Part shown: one piece after another, positions 7,875 to 16,185 of the stretch | Position numbering within the stretch: position 1 is the first letter of the stretch | How the letters are laid out: every line of letters starts with the position of its first letter | Assembly: GCA_964485395.1 (NCBI GenBank) | Contig: CAZAJF010000017.1 | Span: forward strand, 17,321 to 81,320 | Source: JANNSO01 sp964485395 | Lineage (GTDB): Bacteria > Spirochaetota > Spirochaetia > Treponematales > UBA12059 | Reading direction: 5' to 3' | DNA: 64,000 nucleotides | Position numbers and translations under genes: made by a program | Notes under the pieces: generated by a model | What the model was told of the DNA's origin: nothing | What the model saw: only the letters and a program-made list of their open reading frames with translations | Database searches by the model: none

Positions 7875-8661
7875 GCATTCCGATAAAACCGCTTTCCTCC
7901 ATGACGGCAGCTTTTGCGGTTTCCTGTGCGCTGCGGCCGAGGCTCTGAACATCTTCAGGACTACCGGACGCATCCACGAAGTATGCGCGCCCGGCGACGT
8001 AGGTCTGTTCGACGACACCGTTACGGTCGCAAGCGATTCCGGCCGCGCCGAAACGGTTTATAGAAGACTCAAGGCCAAGGCGGGAGAAGAAGCCCTGCAG
8101 CGCCTGCTGGAGGCTTTCTGCTCGGGCTTCGAAAACATCAGCAGGAGCCTGGCCATCATGGCCGTGCGCCTCTGGAGCGAAGGGCCCGCGGTCTTGTGCG
8201 ACCTTGCCGACTCAGACGTCCTGGCAGTTGAAAAAGCCGCGCACCGGACGCGCGCGGAGGTGAATCTTTTTTACGGCCTGACGCGTTTCAGCGAGCTGTC
8301 GGACGGCACATGGTACGCGCCAATAAATCCGCAGGCCAACATCCTTCCCTTGATAGCCGATCATTTCGCCGCCCGGTATCCGGACATGAAATTCGTGATA
8401 CACGATACGGAACGCGCCACCGCCCTGCTGCACCCAAAAAACGGATCCTGGCACATCGTACCCGATTTCGAGTTTCTGCCCGCTGCGGATTCCCTTGTTT
8501 CCGGTGAAGCCGTTTCCCCCGGGGAGCTGCGGGTCCGTGAAGCCTGGAAACGGTATTTCAACGCGGTAGCCATCGAAGAACGGAAAAACCCCTCGCTGCA
8601 GAGAGGTCACATGCCAAAAAAATACTGGCGCTTTCTTCCAGAAATGGATTTTGGCAAATAG
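7867..8661 (+). CDS. DUF4130-type putative DNA metabolism protein
   Basis: The protein has about 264 residues. I used the ATG at 7867, which overlaps the radical-SAM stop by 8 nt; an in-frame TTG lies at 7852. Neither has a clear ribosome-binding site, so translational coupling is likely. The N-terminus FLHDGSFCGFLCAAAEA and the C-terminal block ERKNPSLQRGHMPKKYWRFL are hallmarks of the family that pairs with this type of radical-SAM protein. Members are sometimes fused to a uracil-DNA glycosylase-like domain; this one is not. Cytoplasmic, with no membrane segment. The function is inferred only from the pairing. Confidence 0.8.
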   Translation: MREHSDKTAFLHDGSFCGFLCAAAEALNIFRTTGRIHEVCAPGDVGLFDDTVTVASDSGRAETVYRRLKAKAGEEALQRLLEAFCSGFENISRSLAIMAVRLWSEGPAVLCDLADSDVLAVEKAAHRTRAEVNLFYGLTRFSELSDGTWYAPINPQANILPLIADHFAARYPDMKFVIHDTERATALLHPKNGSWHIVPDFEFLPAADSLVSGEAVSPGELRVREAWKRYFNAVAIEERKNPSLQRGHMPKKYWRFLPEMDFGK

Positions 8662-8823
8662 GAAAACTCCGCTTTATATATTCTTCAGACTTTCATTTTT
8701 ATAGGAATTGTTGTATTGTCAAATCCATAGGTTTTGGTTTAAACGACACTGAAGGCCAATATCGCCGAAACTTTGATAATTCCTTCAAATTCAATATACT
8801 TGATACGGGAGCTACTCGTGGCT

Positions 8824-9381
8824 ATGCAACTTGCCGACCTTGAGCGGTACATGAACGAAGAAAACCTCAAATATTCCGTGCACGACGGCTACATGCGTAC
8901 GAGTTTCGCCACCGATATTTATAGAGACCAGGACGGCGACGCAAGTCTTTTCATGATCGCGAGGCTCGATGAAGACGGTGAATACTTTAAGTTGATAGCG
9001 CCGAATCTCTACAATTATGCCGAAACGGGAGAAAATCGCGCCGGGGTCTTTCGCGTCCTGCTCGGAGTCTGCTGGCGCTCCAAGCTCATTAAATTCGAAT
9101 ATGACGAACGCGACGGCGAAATCCGGGGCATCATCGAATTCCCCCTTGAGGATGCGATACTTACAAAAAAACAATTCCTCCGCTGCCTGAACGGGCTCGT
9201 GCAGATAGTCGACGAGTATCACGTGGCCATTGCCTCCGCCATGGCAGGCGGCTCCGGGTCGCTTGACGAAGCGGAAAAAGTTTCTGAAAATATCCGCCGC
9301 GCGGAAAGCCTGTACAAAATGGCGGGCATCGACCGTACGCGAACCTCTGCCGCGCGGGCAGAACTGAAACTGGAGGAATGA
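8824..9381 (+). CDS. YbjN/secretion-chaperone-like small acidic protein
   Basis: The protein has about 185 residues. LADLERYMNEENLKYSVHDG is the opening helix-strand of YbjN-like and type III secretion chaperone-like folds. Alternating strands follow, then an amphipathic helix (LTKKQFLRCLNGLVQIVDEY). The last 45 residues are a charged helical tail. ATG 8824 follows GGGAGC; GTG 8818 is also possible. The stop lies 1 nt before the ClpA-like gene, whose ribosome-binding site is inside this frame, so the two are coupled. I infer a substrate adaptor or chaperone for that AAA+ machine, without direct evidence. Confidence 0.6.
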   Translation: MQLADLERYMNEENLKYSVHDGYMRTSFATDIYRDQDGDASLFMIARLDEDGEYFKLIAPNLYNYAETGENRAGVFRVLLGVCWRSKLIKFEYDERDGEIRGIIEFPLEDAILTKKQFLRCLNGLVQIVDEYHVAIASAMAGGSGSLDEAEKVSENIRRAESLYKMAGIDRTRTSAARAELKLEE

Positions 9382-9382
9382 C

Positions 9383-11581
9383 ATGTCGCGATATGACCGA
9401 TACTCGGAAACCGCCTTGGGGGTACTGGTAAAAACCCAGGATATCGCGCTGCGCCAAAGCTCGCCGGAAACTGGTTCCCATGAGCTTGCCACTGCCCTCC
9501 TCCTCTCGGCCCTTCCGGACATCGTGGCTATAGCGCGGTCCAATAACGTCGTCGTGGACGACGAGCGGCTGAAGTCCCTGAACGCTCGCATCGAGTCGGA
9601 CCCACCGCGGGAATATGTCGGGGCTGTAAAGATATCCCCTGAATTCAGGGTTATTCTGGACAAGGCGGAAGCTTTGGCCGGAGACGCCAAAGTTGAGCCG
9701 GCGCACCTGATCCAAGCGGCTTGGCCGGTTATCAAAGATGACCTCGCGCCTTATTTCAGAACTGAAATCGCGCCGGACCTGTCCCTGGAATCCTCCGACT
9801 TGAACCTCCCCGAAATCAACACCGCAGGACAGAACCTGGAAGCCCACCAGGTATTGCTGCGTTTCGGCCGAGAGCTTACGGCTCCCGAATCGGAATTCGC
9901 GATTTTCGGCAGGGAACGGGAATTGGATTCCCTCACCTCGAGCATGCTTAAATACTGGAAACCGAATCCCCTGATAATCGGCGAGTCCGGCGTAGGAAAA
10001 ACCGCGTTGGTAGAAGGCCTGGCCATGCGCATCAAGAGCGGCAACGTGCCCGAAGCGCTCAAGGCCTGCAGGATATTCGAGATTCGCATAGCTGAAGTTC
10101 TCGCGGGAACCAACCTGCACGGAGCTCTCGAGGAGAACCTGAATCAGCTCGTTCAGGCCGCGGAATCCATGCCTAACGCAATTCTCTTTATCGACGAAAT
10201 CCACCAGATCGTGCCGGCCTTCGCGAACAACCCGATATCCGAAGTCCTGAAGCCGGCGCTTTCCGGAGGCCGCATCCGCTGCATAGGAGCCACGACGAAT
10301 TCCGATTACTCGCGCTACCTGGAAAAAGACAGCGCCCTGCTGCGCCGCTTCCAGACCATACTCCTCAAGGAACCCGACGAAGAGACGGTTCTTACCATAC
10401 TGAACGGCCTTGCCCCGAAACTGGAAGCCCATTTTTCCATAGGAATTCCCCGCCGCTTGCTGGAAAAAGCCCTCGACACGTCCCGCCGTTACCTGCCCAT
10501 GCGAAAATTCCCCGATAAAGCGCTGGACGTGCTTGACCGTGCGCTTTCCCGGGCAGCATTCCGCGGAGAAAAAACGCTCTGCGAAGAACGCCTCGCGGAC
10601 GCCGTGCACGACATCGCCAATGTGGTGGCCGATACCAAGCTGGATCTCGACCAGGGCATGCCCGGACTCGAGTCGGCCTTGAGAAGCGACATTCTGGGTC
10701 AGGAACAGGCTATCGCCGCGCTCGCCGACGCGATACGCGTGAGCAAGATGCGCCTTGGAAGCGACGAAGGCAGACCCGACGGCGCGTTCCTGTTCACCGG
10801 TCCCACGGGCGTCGGCAAGACTGCTCTGGCCATCAGCCTCGCCCGCGCCTTGTCCGGTCGCGACGACGCGCTCTTCAGGATAGACATGAGCGAATTTTCG
10901 GACGCCCACACCGCCGCCAGGCTGCTGGGAGCCCCTCCCGGGTACATCGGCTACGATGACTCCCCGCTGCTCTCGCGCGCGGTGGACACCTGTGCCGGCG
11001 GAGTGCTCCTTCTCGACGAGATGGAAAAGGCCCACCCGCAGGTGCATCGCCTGTTCCTGCAGATTCTCGATGCGGGCAGGGCTACGGATTCCACGGGCCG
11101 GGTTTTGTCATTCGCATCCATCACCATAATTGCCACCTGCAACGTTGGCACGGGCGACGGCCCGCCCCTGGGCTTCGGTTCAGGCACCGCGCTGTCCGAC
11201 GGAAAGGTTCCCTTGGCTGCCTTGAAGCGGGCATTCCCCGTGGAACTGCTCAATCGCTTCGACTCCATCGTGCCGTTCGGAGCGCTCTCAAGGAAAAACT
11301 GCGAGTCCATCCTCCGTGACATTATTCTTGCGAAATCAAACGGCAACCTGGAAAAAACGCATGGAATACGGCTGAGCGTGGGCCAATCCGTTTTGGACGA
11401 TATCCTGGCGGAGGGTTTTTCCGCCGAGTTCGGGGCGCGCCACCTCTTGCGAACCTATCGGACGACAGTGCTCGTTCCCTTGGCCCACGAGCTATCGGCC
11501 CTGCGCGGAAAGGGCGAGATCTTACTTGAGCGAATCAACGGAAAAACAATATTCACACTACCCGAGGGGAGCACCAGATGA
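9383..11581 (+). CDS. ClpA-like double-AAA+ unfoldase
   Basis: The 732-residue protein is close to ClpA length. An N-terminal helical domain (about 1-150) is diverged. AAA1 has GESGVGKT (about 200-207) and ILFIDEIHQI. AAA2 has GPTGVGKT (about 472-479), GVLLLDEMEKAH and arginine-finger region ELLNRFDSI. There is no ClpB-type coiled-coil middle domain, so it is of the ClpA/ClpC-minus-M class. A PLGFGSG segment sits where ClpA carries its IGL loop for docking ClpP, so proteolytic partnership is plausible. It lies between a YbjN-like protein (1 nt upstream) and a cupin (4-nt overlap). ClpS is not present in the window. Confidence 0.88.
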   Translation: MSRYDRYSETALGVLVKTQDIALRQSSPETGSHELATALLLSALPDIVAIARSNNVVVDDERLKSLNARIESDPPREYVGAVKISPEFRVILDKAEALAGDAKVEPAHLIQAAWPVIKDDLAPYFRTEIAPDLSLESSDLNLPEINTAGQNLEAHQVLLRFGRELTAPESEFAIFGRERELDSLTSSMLKYWKPNPLIIGESGVGKTALVEGLAMRIKSGNVPEALKACRIFEIRIAEVLAGTNLHGALEENLNQLVQAAESMPNAILFIDEIHQIVPAFANNPISEVLKPALSGGRIRCIGATTNSDYSRYLEKDSALLRRFQTILLKEPDEETVLTILNGLAPKLEAHFSIGIPRRLLEKALDTSRRYLPMRKFPDKALDVLDRALSRAAFRGEKTLCEERLADAVHDIANVVADTKLDLDQGMPGLESALRSDILGQEQAIAALADAIRVSKMRLGSDEGRPDGAFLFTGPTGVGKTALAISLARALSGRDDALFRIDMSEFSDAHTAARLLGAPPGYIGYDDSPLLSRAVDTCAGGVLLLDEMEKAHPQVHRLFLQILDAGRATDSTGRVLSFASITIIATCNVGTGDGPPLGFGSGTALSDGKVPLAALKRAFPVELLNRFDSIVPFGALSRKNCESILRDIILAKSNGNLEKTHGIRLSVGQSVLDDILAEGFSAEFGARHLLRTYRTTVLVPLAHELSALRGKGEILLERINGKTIFTLPEGSTR

Positions 11582-12114
11582 GCAAGTACACGATCGAGGA
11601 AGTTCCGGGCTTTTACAAAATCATCGAGCTGAAGCCCTTTCGCAAGACGGAGGGCGTCACCTTCGACATCGTGCCCATGGAGTTCCTTCCCCGCGTGGAC
11701 GGCGTGGATCGCGTGATACACCGAAGCCACGCCGTTTCGCCCGGCGCGCTGCCCGGCGTGGATCGCCCTTGGTACATGCATCCCCATCAGGAAGACAATC
11801 TCATGGTGCTTTTCGGCAAGAGAACGGTGGACATCTATACGCTGGAACATCGGCGCATGGAAACCTTCATCGTGGAGCCCGAGCGCATCACCAAGAACGG
11901 CAAGGTGATTTTCGAGGGCGGGGCGATGCTCGTCTGGCCATGCAACGTCTTTCACAGGATAGCCACGGGAAGCGAAGGATCGGCCTCGTTGAATTTCGCC
12001 GCCCGCTACGAGGGCTTCGACGTGAGGACCAATTTCAACGTATACTCGCTGGATGTTAAGAATAATAAATACGAATTGGCGCGGGAAGGCTATCTGGACC
12101 AGACGCAGGGATAG
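11578..12114 (+). CDS. Cupin-fold protein
   Basis: This 178-residue protein is predicted to be a single small beta-barrel. MHPHQEDNLMVLFGKRTVDI (His68, His70) and CNVFHRI (His126) look like the metal-binding histidines of cupin motifs 1 and 2. No catalytic family is recognisable. It starts in a 4-nt overlap with the ClpA-like gene (ATGA), so it is the last gene of that operon. It ends 8 nt from the convergent zinc-ribbon gene. A small-molecule-binding or sugar-epimerase-like role is possible, but nothing here decides it. Confidence 0.65.
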   Translation: MSKYTIEEVPGFYKIIELKPFRKTEGVTFDIVPMEFLPRVDGVDRVIHRSHAVSPGALPGVDRPWYMHPHQEDNLMVLFGKRTVDIYTLEHRRMETFIVEPERITKNGKVIFEGGAMLVWPCNVFHRIATGSEGSASLNFAARYEGFDVRTNFNVYSLDVKNNKYELAREGYLDQTQG

Positions 12115-12122
12115 AAGTCCGG

Positions 12123-12443
12123 TCAGCCCAGGACAGTGCTTAAAAAGGCAACCAGGGCCAGGCAGAGCAGCACGAGCGAGCTCACCCAGACCCACGCGGG
12201 CAAGGATCCGTATTCGACGTTTTTAGGCGCCTTGAATTTGGCTTTTACTATTTCGGGCTTTACGGGGTTGCTGTAACCGCACACGGGACAGCCCTGCCTG
12301 AACTTTGCCGGCCCTGCGGTGTATTCACACCGGGGGCATCGAACCGAGCTGAAAATTCTGCCGCATTTGCGACATTGCTTTTCGTCCCGCGATACTTCTG
12401 CTCCGCAATTTTCGCAAAAGTATCGCGGTTCCCCGGATTTCAG
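12123..12443 (-). CDS. Zinc-ribbon membrane protein without an ATG start
   Basis: The frame has 106 codons from a CTG at 12443 and stays open further upstream. It contains four Cys-pair knuckles: YFCENCGAEV, QCRKCGRIF, RCPRCEYTA and GCPVCGYSN. A basic linker and one C-terminal membrane helix (AWVWVSSLVLLCLALVAFLS) follow. It has no ATG, GTG or TTG in a useful place. The CTG follows AAGGA by 6 nt and overlaps the end of the fmdB-like gene, which suggests coupled initiation from that upstream gene or a non-standard start. The evenly spaced cysteines and hydrophobic tail make coding nearly certain; the start is not. Function unknown. Confidence 0.72.
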   Translation of the reverse strand: MKSGEPRYFCENCGAEVSRDEKQCRKCGRIFSSVRCPRCEYTAGPAKFRQGCPVCGYSNPVKPEIVKAKFKAPKNVEYGSLPAWVWVSSLVLLCLALVAFLSTVLG

Positions 12444-12724
12444 GCGCTTTCCTTGGATGAGGCGCTTGATGGAGCAGGCGCAGTCGCGGGAGTCGAGGCG
12501 CTCGGTTTGGAGCCGGAATCGGATTTTGCCGACGCGGCATTCTTGCCTTTCGAGTCGTTGACGTAAAAACCCGAGCCTTTAAAGATAACACCGGAACCGC
12601 CGCAAATAATCCTGCGCACGTCTTTTCCACACTTTACGCATTCCTTGAGCGGCTCGTCGAACATGCTCTGCGTAGCCTCGAAAGTGTGTCCGCAAACTCT
12701 GCATTCATAATCGTATGTGGGCAT
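12440..12724 (-). CDS. FmdB-family zinc-ribbon protein
   Basis: This 94-residue protein begins MPTYDYECRVCGHTFEATQS and continues CVKCGKDVRRII, the single zinc ribbon of the FmdB family. GSGVIFKGSGFYVND is also typical of the family. The C-terminal 35 residues are a low-complexity Ser/Ala/Pro tail. The family is widespread, with a proposed regulatory role that is not proven. ATG follows GAGG by 5 nt. First gene of a two-gene minus-strand unit. Confidence 0.88.
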   Translation of the reverse strand: MPTYDYECRVCGHTFEATQSMFDEPLKECVKCGKDVRRIICGGSGVIFKGSGFYVNDSKGKNAASAKSDSGSKPSASTPATAPAPSSASSKESA

Positions 12725-12798
12725 AAATTCCTCATAATTACTGATGGGCGCATCGAGAAACCGAGTGAGTTTTCATGATGCCCTGATTGTGTTGGTTT

Positions 12799-12827
12799 AA
12801 TATACAGAAAATTCGCTTGCTAGTAAA
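12799..12827 (-). promoter_or_regulatory. Promoter of the FmdB/zinc-ribbon unit
   Basis: On the minus strand TTTACT (12822-12827), 17-nt spacer, TATATT (12799-12804). About 75 nt of leader lie before the FmdB ATG. Confidence 0.5.
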
Positions 12828-12851
12828 GACCGACTTATGTAAACTACGGGC

Positions 12852-13094
12852 ATGACCGTAGAAACCAGATGGCTTGTCTACCCCGACGGGGAACGCCAGG
12901 AAACAGACCGACTCATCCGGATGAACGAGCTGGTGGACATGAACGGCAATCAACTGCCCATGCCGCTTCCCCACGCCCGCATCATAGCGTACCGGCTCTA
13001 CAAGATACGCAGGGTCGGAGAGCGGGGGGAACTTGACATACTCCAATACCTGGAACTAGTAAGCGCCGCCGAATTGGAAGGCATGGCGCGTTGA
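12852..13094 (+). CDS. Small conserved-looking hypothetical protein
   Basis: The protein has 80 residues. It opens with a WLVYPDGERQETDRLIRMNE beta-rich stretch, then MPLPHARIIAYRLYKIRR, and ends in a Leu/Glu helix. No signal peptide, membrane segment or known motif. It stands alone between divergent and convergent neighbours. A weak TATGTA lies about 10 nt before the ATG, and there is no good ribosome-binding site. Coding is supported by GC-rich third positions and the absence of a competing frame. Function unknown. Confidence 0.65.
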   Translation: MTVETRWLVYPDGERQETDRLIRMNELVDMNGNQLPMPLPHARIIAYRLYKIRRVGERGELDILQYLELVSAAELEGMAR

Positions 13095-13108
13095 TTTTAC
13101 GTTTTCCG

Positions 13109-13825
13109 TCAGGTGTCCTGTTCGTCCTTGCTTTCCGGAAACAAATATAGATCAGGCAGATGATGCACGTCCTCGAGCGAAAATTGGTCTTGGGCGCGTT
13201 CTGCCGCACAAAGCCTAAATTCGATGAATCGGGAAAGATCGTCGAAGCCTTCCTTTTTAATGACGATTCCAAACGAAAAAAGCCGCTCGCCTGTATCGGC
13301 TTTCGTCTTGATGGGAAAAGGCCAGAAAATAAAGGTTCCCGCGGTATTTTTTACCAGGGTACAGGGATTTTGCCAATTGGGATCCATCATGGCCACCAAT
13401 GAGCCGTTCTCGTCGATCAGCGACACGTCCACGTCTTGCATCGGGGAAAAATCGAGACCATGGAACAGGCGACCCATTATCGGCGGAATATTATATACGG
13501 GACCCGATGGAATCGGTAGCTCATTTTGCTTACTGGAATGCTCGAAATGCGGCCGCTTGGTAGCGTTGATCTTGGACCAGCCCTCGCGCACCAAGGAAAC
13601 GACATCGGCGATGCGCTGCAGCTTCTCGTTGTAATCTTGTTCCGAATGGACCAAGCCCCTGCCGGAAAGCACATATTCGGGTTTCATCCTGTTCAGCACA
13701 TAGCACGCTACATCCATTCGGCACTGGTTACAGTTGCACCATGAAGACTTGCCCTTTTCCTCCGCATCGAACAATTCGTTAACCGTCGATTTTACGAGAT
13801 CCTCCATTAGATTATGGATCTCCAT
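13109..13825 (-). CDS. ComFB-family protein with C-terminal extension
   Basis: The protein has 238 residues. The first 90 match the ComFB family: EIHNLMEDLVKSTVNELF, then a cysteine cluster WCNCNQCRMDVACYVLN (Cys30, 32, 35, 41) and a KPEYVLSGRGLVHSE segment. The cysteines probably hold zinc. ComFB was named for late competence in Bacillus, and members have since been reported to bind cyclic di-nucleotides. Residues about 95-238 are not part of the usual short ComFB protein; they contain a Pro-rich stretch and a beta-rich segment (VDVSLIDENGSLVAMMDPNW) and are unassigned. ATG follows GGGGAGGG. Confidence 0.78.
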   Translation of the reverse strand: MEIHNLMEDLVKSTVNELFDAEEKGKSSWCNCNQCRMDVACYVLNRMKPEYVLSGRGLVHSEQDYNEKLQRIADVVSLVREGWSKINATKRPHFEHSSKQNELPIPSGPVYNIPPIMGRLFHGLDFSPMQDVDVSLIDENGSLVAMMDPNWQNPCTLVKNTAGTFIFWPFPIKTKADTGERLFSFGIVIKKEGFDDLSRFIEFRLCAAERAQDQFSLEDVHHLPDLYLFPESKDEQDT

Positions 13826-13950
13826 GCAACCCTCCCCTATCTTAATGACCTACCGGCAACTCCCAAAACCGAAGTTTTCGACGTACCGAATATAAAATCA
13901 TTAAAACATGATTACTTACAAGCTGAATTCAATTATACGTACTTTTGACG

Positions 13951-15195
13951 CTAACGCAAGCCGATACCGAAAAAGCGCGAGACGAGCTGCCCCGCATCGG
14001 ATCGGGGAGAATCGCTGAAAACACGGAGAATCCGCAGCGAGCGCTCGAACGCCGATACGAGGCTCGAGCCGAAGGCTACCGAACATTCTGTGAATGAGCT
14101 GCCTGTTCCAGCCACCGGCATGGCCGATTCAAAGGAGATAGGCTCGGGAAGATCGATGATCACCACGGCTTTTTTTCCGCCATCCGAGAGAATCTCGGAA
14201 AGTTCGGCCTCGAGATCCGGACGACCGGAAAGATCGGCTGCCCGCCGATGCGTTTCATTTGCCGGATCAAAGGCAATTTCATGGCACACCGGTAGCAGCT
14301 GGCCGGTAAAAACATGGCTGATAAGGCCTTGAGGATCGTTGCCGGGTCGTTCCATCAGCAAGTAGAAGCCCGCGTCGTCAAGCCCATACAGGTCATCCTG
14401 CAAAATACTTCCCGAGGATAGAGCGGCAACCACCGCTTTCTTGATCATGGAAGTGGCGGCACGTACCGTACGATGCCAGTATACGGCCTTGTACATCTGA
14501 TATTTTGAAAACAAAACCGCCTCGACGGACATGACGCCCCGCGCATCAACGCCGGGTAAACCCAGTTCGTCCAGGCTGAGATGCTGCACGATGAAATCCA
14601 CATCCTGGGTTCCGTAGGGTACGCCGCAGGCCCAGGCATCGCGATTCAGGTAATCGAGCTTGTCGGGATCAAGCACGCCGGAAAGCAAGGATCGATACAA
14701 AAGAATCTCAGCTGATTCCGCCGGTATCGATTTATCCACGATGGCCGCCGCCAAAGCCGGGTCGGCTCCGGCACTTCGTATGGCGTCCGCCAATTCACCT
14801 TGCATAATACGGGCGGTCAACTCCTCGTGATCCACGAGAGGAAGTTCCTTAAGGGAGTGCGCATACGGAAAATGGCCAAGATCATGGCACAGGGATGCGA
14901 CCAGAAAGCTCCGGGCTCCCTTTTCGCTGAGAAAGGGCAATGAAAACCTCGCCGTGAGCGCGGACAGTATCCTACGGGCTATTTCGAAGACCCCAAGAGA
15001 ATGCGCCCTCCGGGTATGCGTAGCCCCCGGGTATACCAAATGCGCAGGTCCAAGCTGCAGGATCCTTCCCAGCTTTATAAAGGCGGGATGGTTCCAGACA
15101 TCAGTGAATTCCGCAGGTAAAAGAATATTCTTCCATAATGGATCACGAACAGGTTCGGTTCCGCGAATCCTGAATTTTTCCCAGAGCACACTCAC
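13951..15195 (-). CDS. HD-superfamily phosphohydrolase (dNTPase-like)
   Basis: The protein has 414 residues. The N-terminal block FIKLGRILQLGPAHLVYPGA then TRRAHSLGV supplies the first metal-binding His (His65). CHDLGHFPYAHSL has the HD dyad (His104-Asp105), and LDPDKLDYLNRDA holds a further Asp. This arrangement is that of the YdhJ/SAMHD1-related HD phosphohydrolases. Substrates may be dNTPs or other nucleotides, and the sequence does not decide. The start is GTG after AAGGAG with 6-nt spacing. The last 100 residues are less conserved. It is divergent from a lipoprotein gene. Confidence 0.85.
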   Translation of the reverse strand: MSVLWEKFRIRGTEPVRDPLWKNILLPAEFTDVWNHPAFIKLGRILQLGPAHLVYPGATHTRRAHSLGVFEIARRILSALTARFSLPFLSEKGARSFLVASLCHDLGHFPYAHSLKELPLVDHEELTARIMQGELADAIRSAGADPALAAAIVDKSIPAESAEILLYRSLLSGVLDPDKLDYLNRDAWACGVPYGTQDVDFIVQHLSLDELGLPGVDARGVMSVEAVLFSKYQMYKAVYWHRTVRAATSMIKKAVVAALSSGSILQDDLYGLDDAGFYLLMERPGNDPQGLISHVFTGQLLPVCHEIAFDPANETHRRAADLSGRPDLEAELSEILSDGGKKAVVIIDLPEPISFESAMPVAGTGSSFTECSVAFGSSLVSAFERSLRILRVFSDSPRSDAGQLVSRFFGIGLR

Positions 15196-15219
15196 AGGAT
15201 TCTCCTTGCCCTATTACCG

Positions 15220-15248
15220 TTGTCAATCTTTCGCCTCTACTATACTAT
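15220..15248 (+). promoter_or_regulatory. Promoter of the Pro-rich lipoprotein gene
   Basis: TTGTCA (15220-15225), 17-nt spacer, TACTAT (15243-15248). The first ATG is only 10 nt downstream of the -10 and lacks a Shine-Dalgarno. Confidence 0.5.
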
Positions 15249-15257
15249 GCAATTTAT

Positions 15258-16163
15258 ATGACAACAAGAAAAAGCAGGAAAATCGGCGCAAAAAACAAAA
15301 GCATGCGAACCATCGCTATTGCCGCAATAACGCTGCTCGTCGTTGTTTTCTCTATTACTTCCTGCAATAAAAAAGCAAACCCGCTGCCGCCCGCAAAAAT
15401 GACGCCAAGCGCAGCCGTGGAATCGGTTCCACCTTCAGCGCCGACGCAGGCATCAACTCCGACTCCAGCTCCAACTGTCACGCCAGCGCCAACTATAACA
15501 CCAGCTCCAACCATATCTCCGGCTTCGGCTCCATCTCCAACCGTCACGCCACCTCCAACTGCCCCGGCTACGCCGACAGATAACAAAACGCCGCAACCCA
15601 TGGTCGCGTCGACGGTGGAAGTGGAGAATCCGCAGGGCAAACCAATCCCTGCGAGGGCAAACAAAACGCTGCCCCAAGCATTCGTAAACCCCGCCGGCAG
15701 TCTTGCGCAAGCCGACAGGCACCTCACCGCACGTCCATTTGGAATTCTTGGCGCCAGCGACTTCGTGCTTGGACCGCTATTTTCCGATACCGAGGAACCG
15801 GCGGAAATCGCTTCCGTAAAAAATATCTTCATAGACGCAATCATAAAAAAAACGCTGCCGCTCGATTCTCTCAGCCCGGCGGCGAAAGAGATAACGCCGT
15901 TTTTACTCAATTCTACGCTGAAAAACAGCCCCGATATCGTTGAGGTAAGGATTTCCGCGATCCAGGATACTCCCGATGAGAATAAATCGTTCAAGTTTTG
16001 CCTGTATACCCAAACCGGACGAACAGAAGGTCTGGTAATTCTGGCAAAATCGGAAGGAGCCTGGATAATTGAACATATCTCCCTCGATTCGGAAGCCTTG
16101 CGTCTCCCCTATGCACGCATCAAGGATTTCGATCCCTACGGTGTCCTTGTTTCGCCACGCTAG
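15258..16163 (+). CDS. Proline/threonine-rich lipoprotein
   Basis: The protein has 301 residues from the ATG at 15258, or 286 from the ATG at 15303. A basic n-region and hydrophobic core end in SITSC (Cys36), a lipobox of the loose spirochaetal type, so the mature protein should be lipid-anchored. Residues about 45-120 are a Pro/Thr/Ala/Ser spacer with Thr-Pro-Ala-Pro repeats. The rest (about 150-301) is a globular domain with SEGAWIIEHISLDSEALRLP, similar in style to periplasmic substrate-binding or assembly domains but not assignable. Neither start has a ribosome-binding site. Confidence 0.72.
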   Translation: MTTRKSRKIGAKNKSMRTIAIAAITLLVVVFSITSCNKKANPLPPAKMTPSAAVESVPPSAPTQASTPTPAPTVTPAPTITPAPTISPASAPSPTVTPPPTAPATPTDNKTPQPMVASTVEVENPQGKPIPARANKTLPQAFVNPAGSLAQADRHLTARPFGILGASDFVLGPLFSDTEEPAEIASVKNIFIDAIIKKTLPLDSLSPAAKEITPFLLNSTLKNSPDIVEVRISAIQDTPDENKSFKFCLYTQTGRTEGLVILAKSEGAWIIEHISLDSEALRLPYARIKDFDPYGVLVSPR

Positions 16164-16175
16164 TTTCATTATAGT
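16147..16175 (+). promoter_or_regulatory. Promoter of the PilZ-type gene
   Basis: TTGTTT (16147-16152), 17-nt spacer, TATAGT (16170-16175); the ATG follows 11 nt later with no Shine-Dalgarno. Confidence 0.4.
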
Positions 16176-16185
16176 ATTCTAACTT

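Noticed and set aside
9161..11047. A 628-codon open frame antisense to the ClpA-like gene
   Set aside because: It follows the codon phase of the GC-rich sense gene; its product has no motif, and the sense frame has clear AAA+ motifs throughout.
15420..15600. Tandem Pro-Thr coding repeat as a possible phase-variable tract
   Set aside because: The units are irregular codon-level repeats in a flexible lipoprotein linker, with no uniform nucleotide period to slip on.
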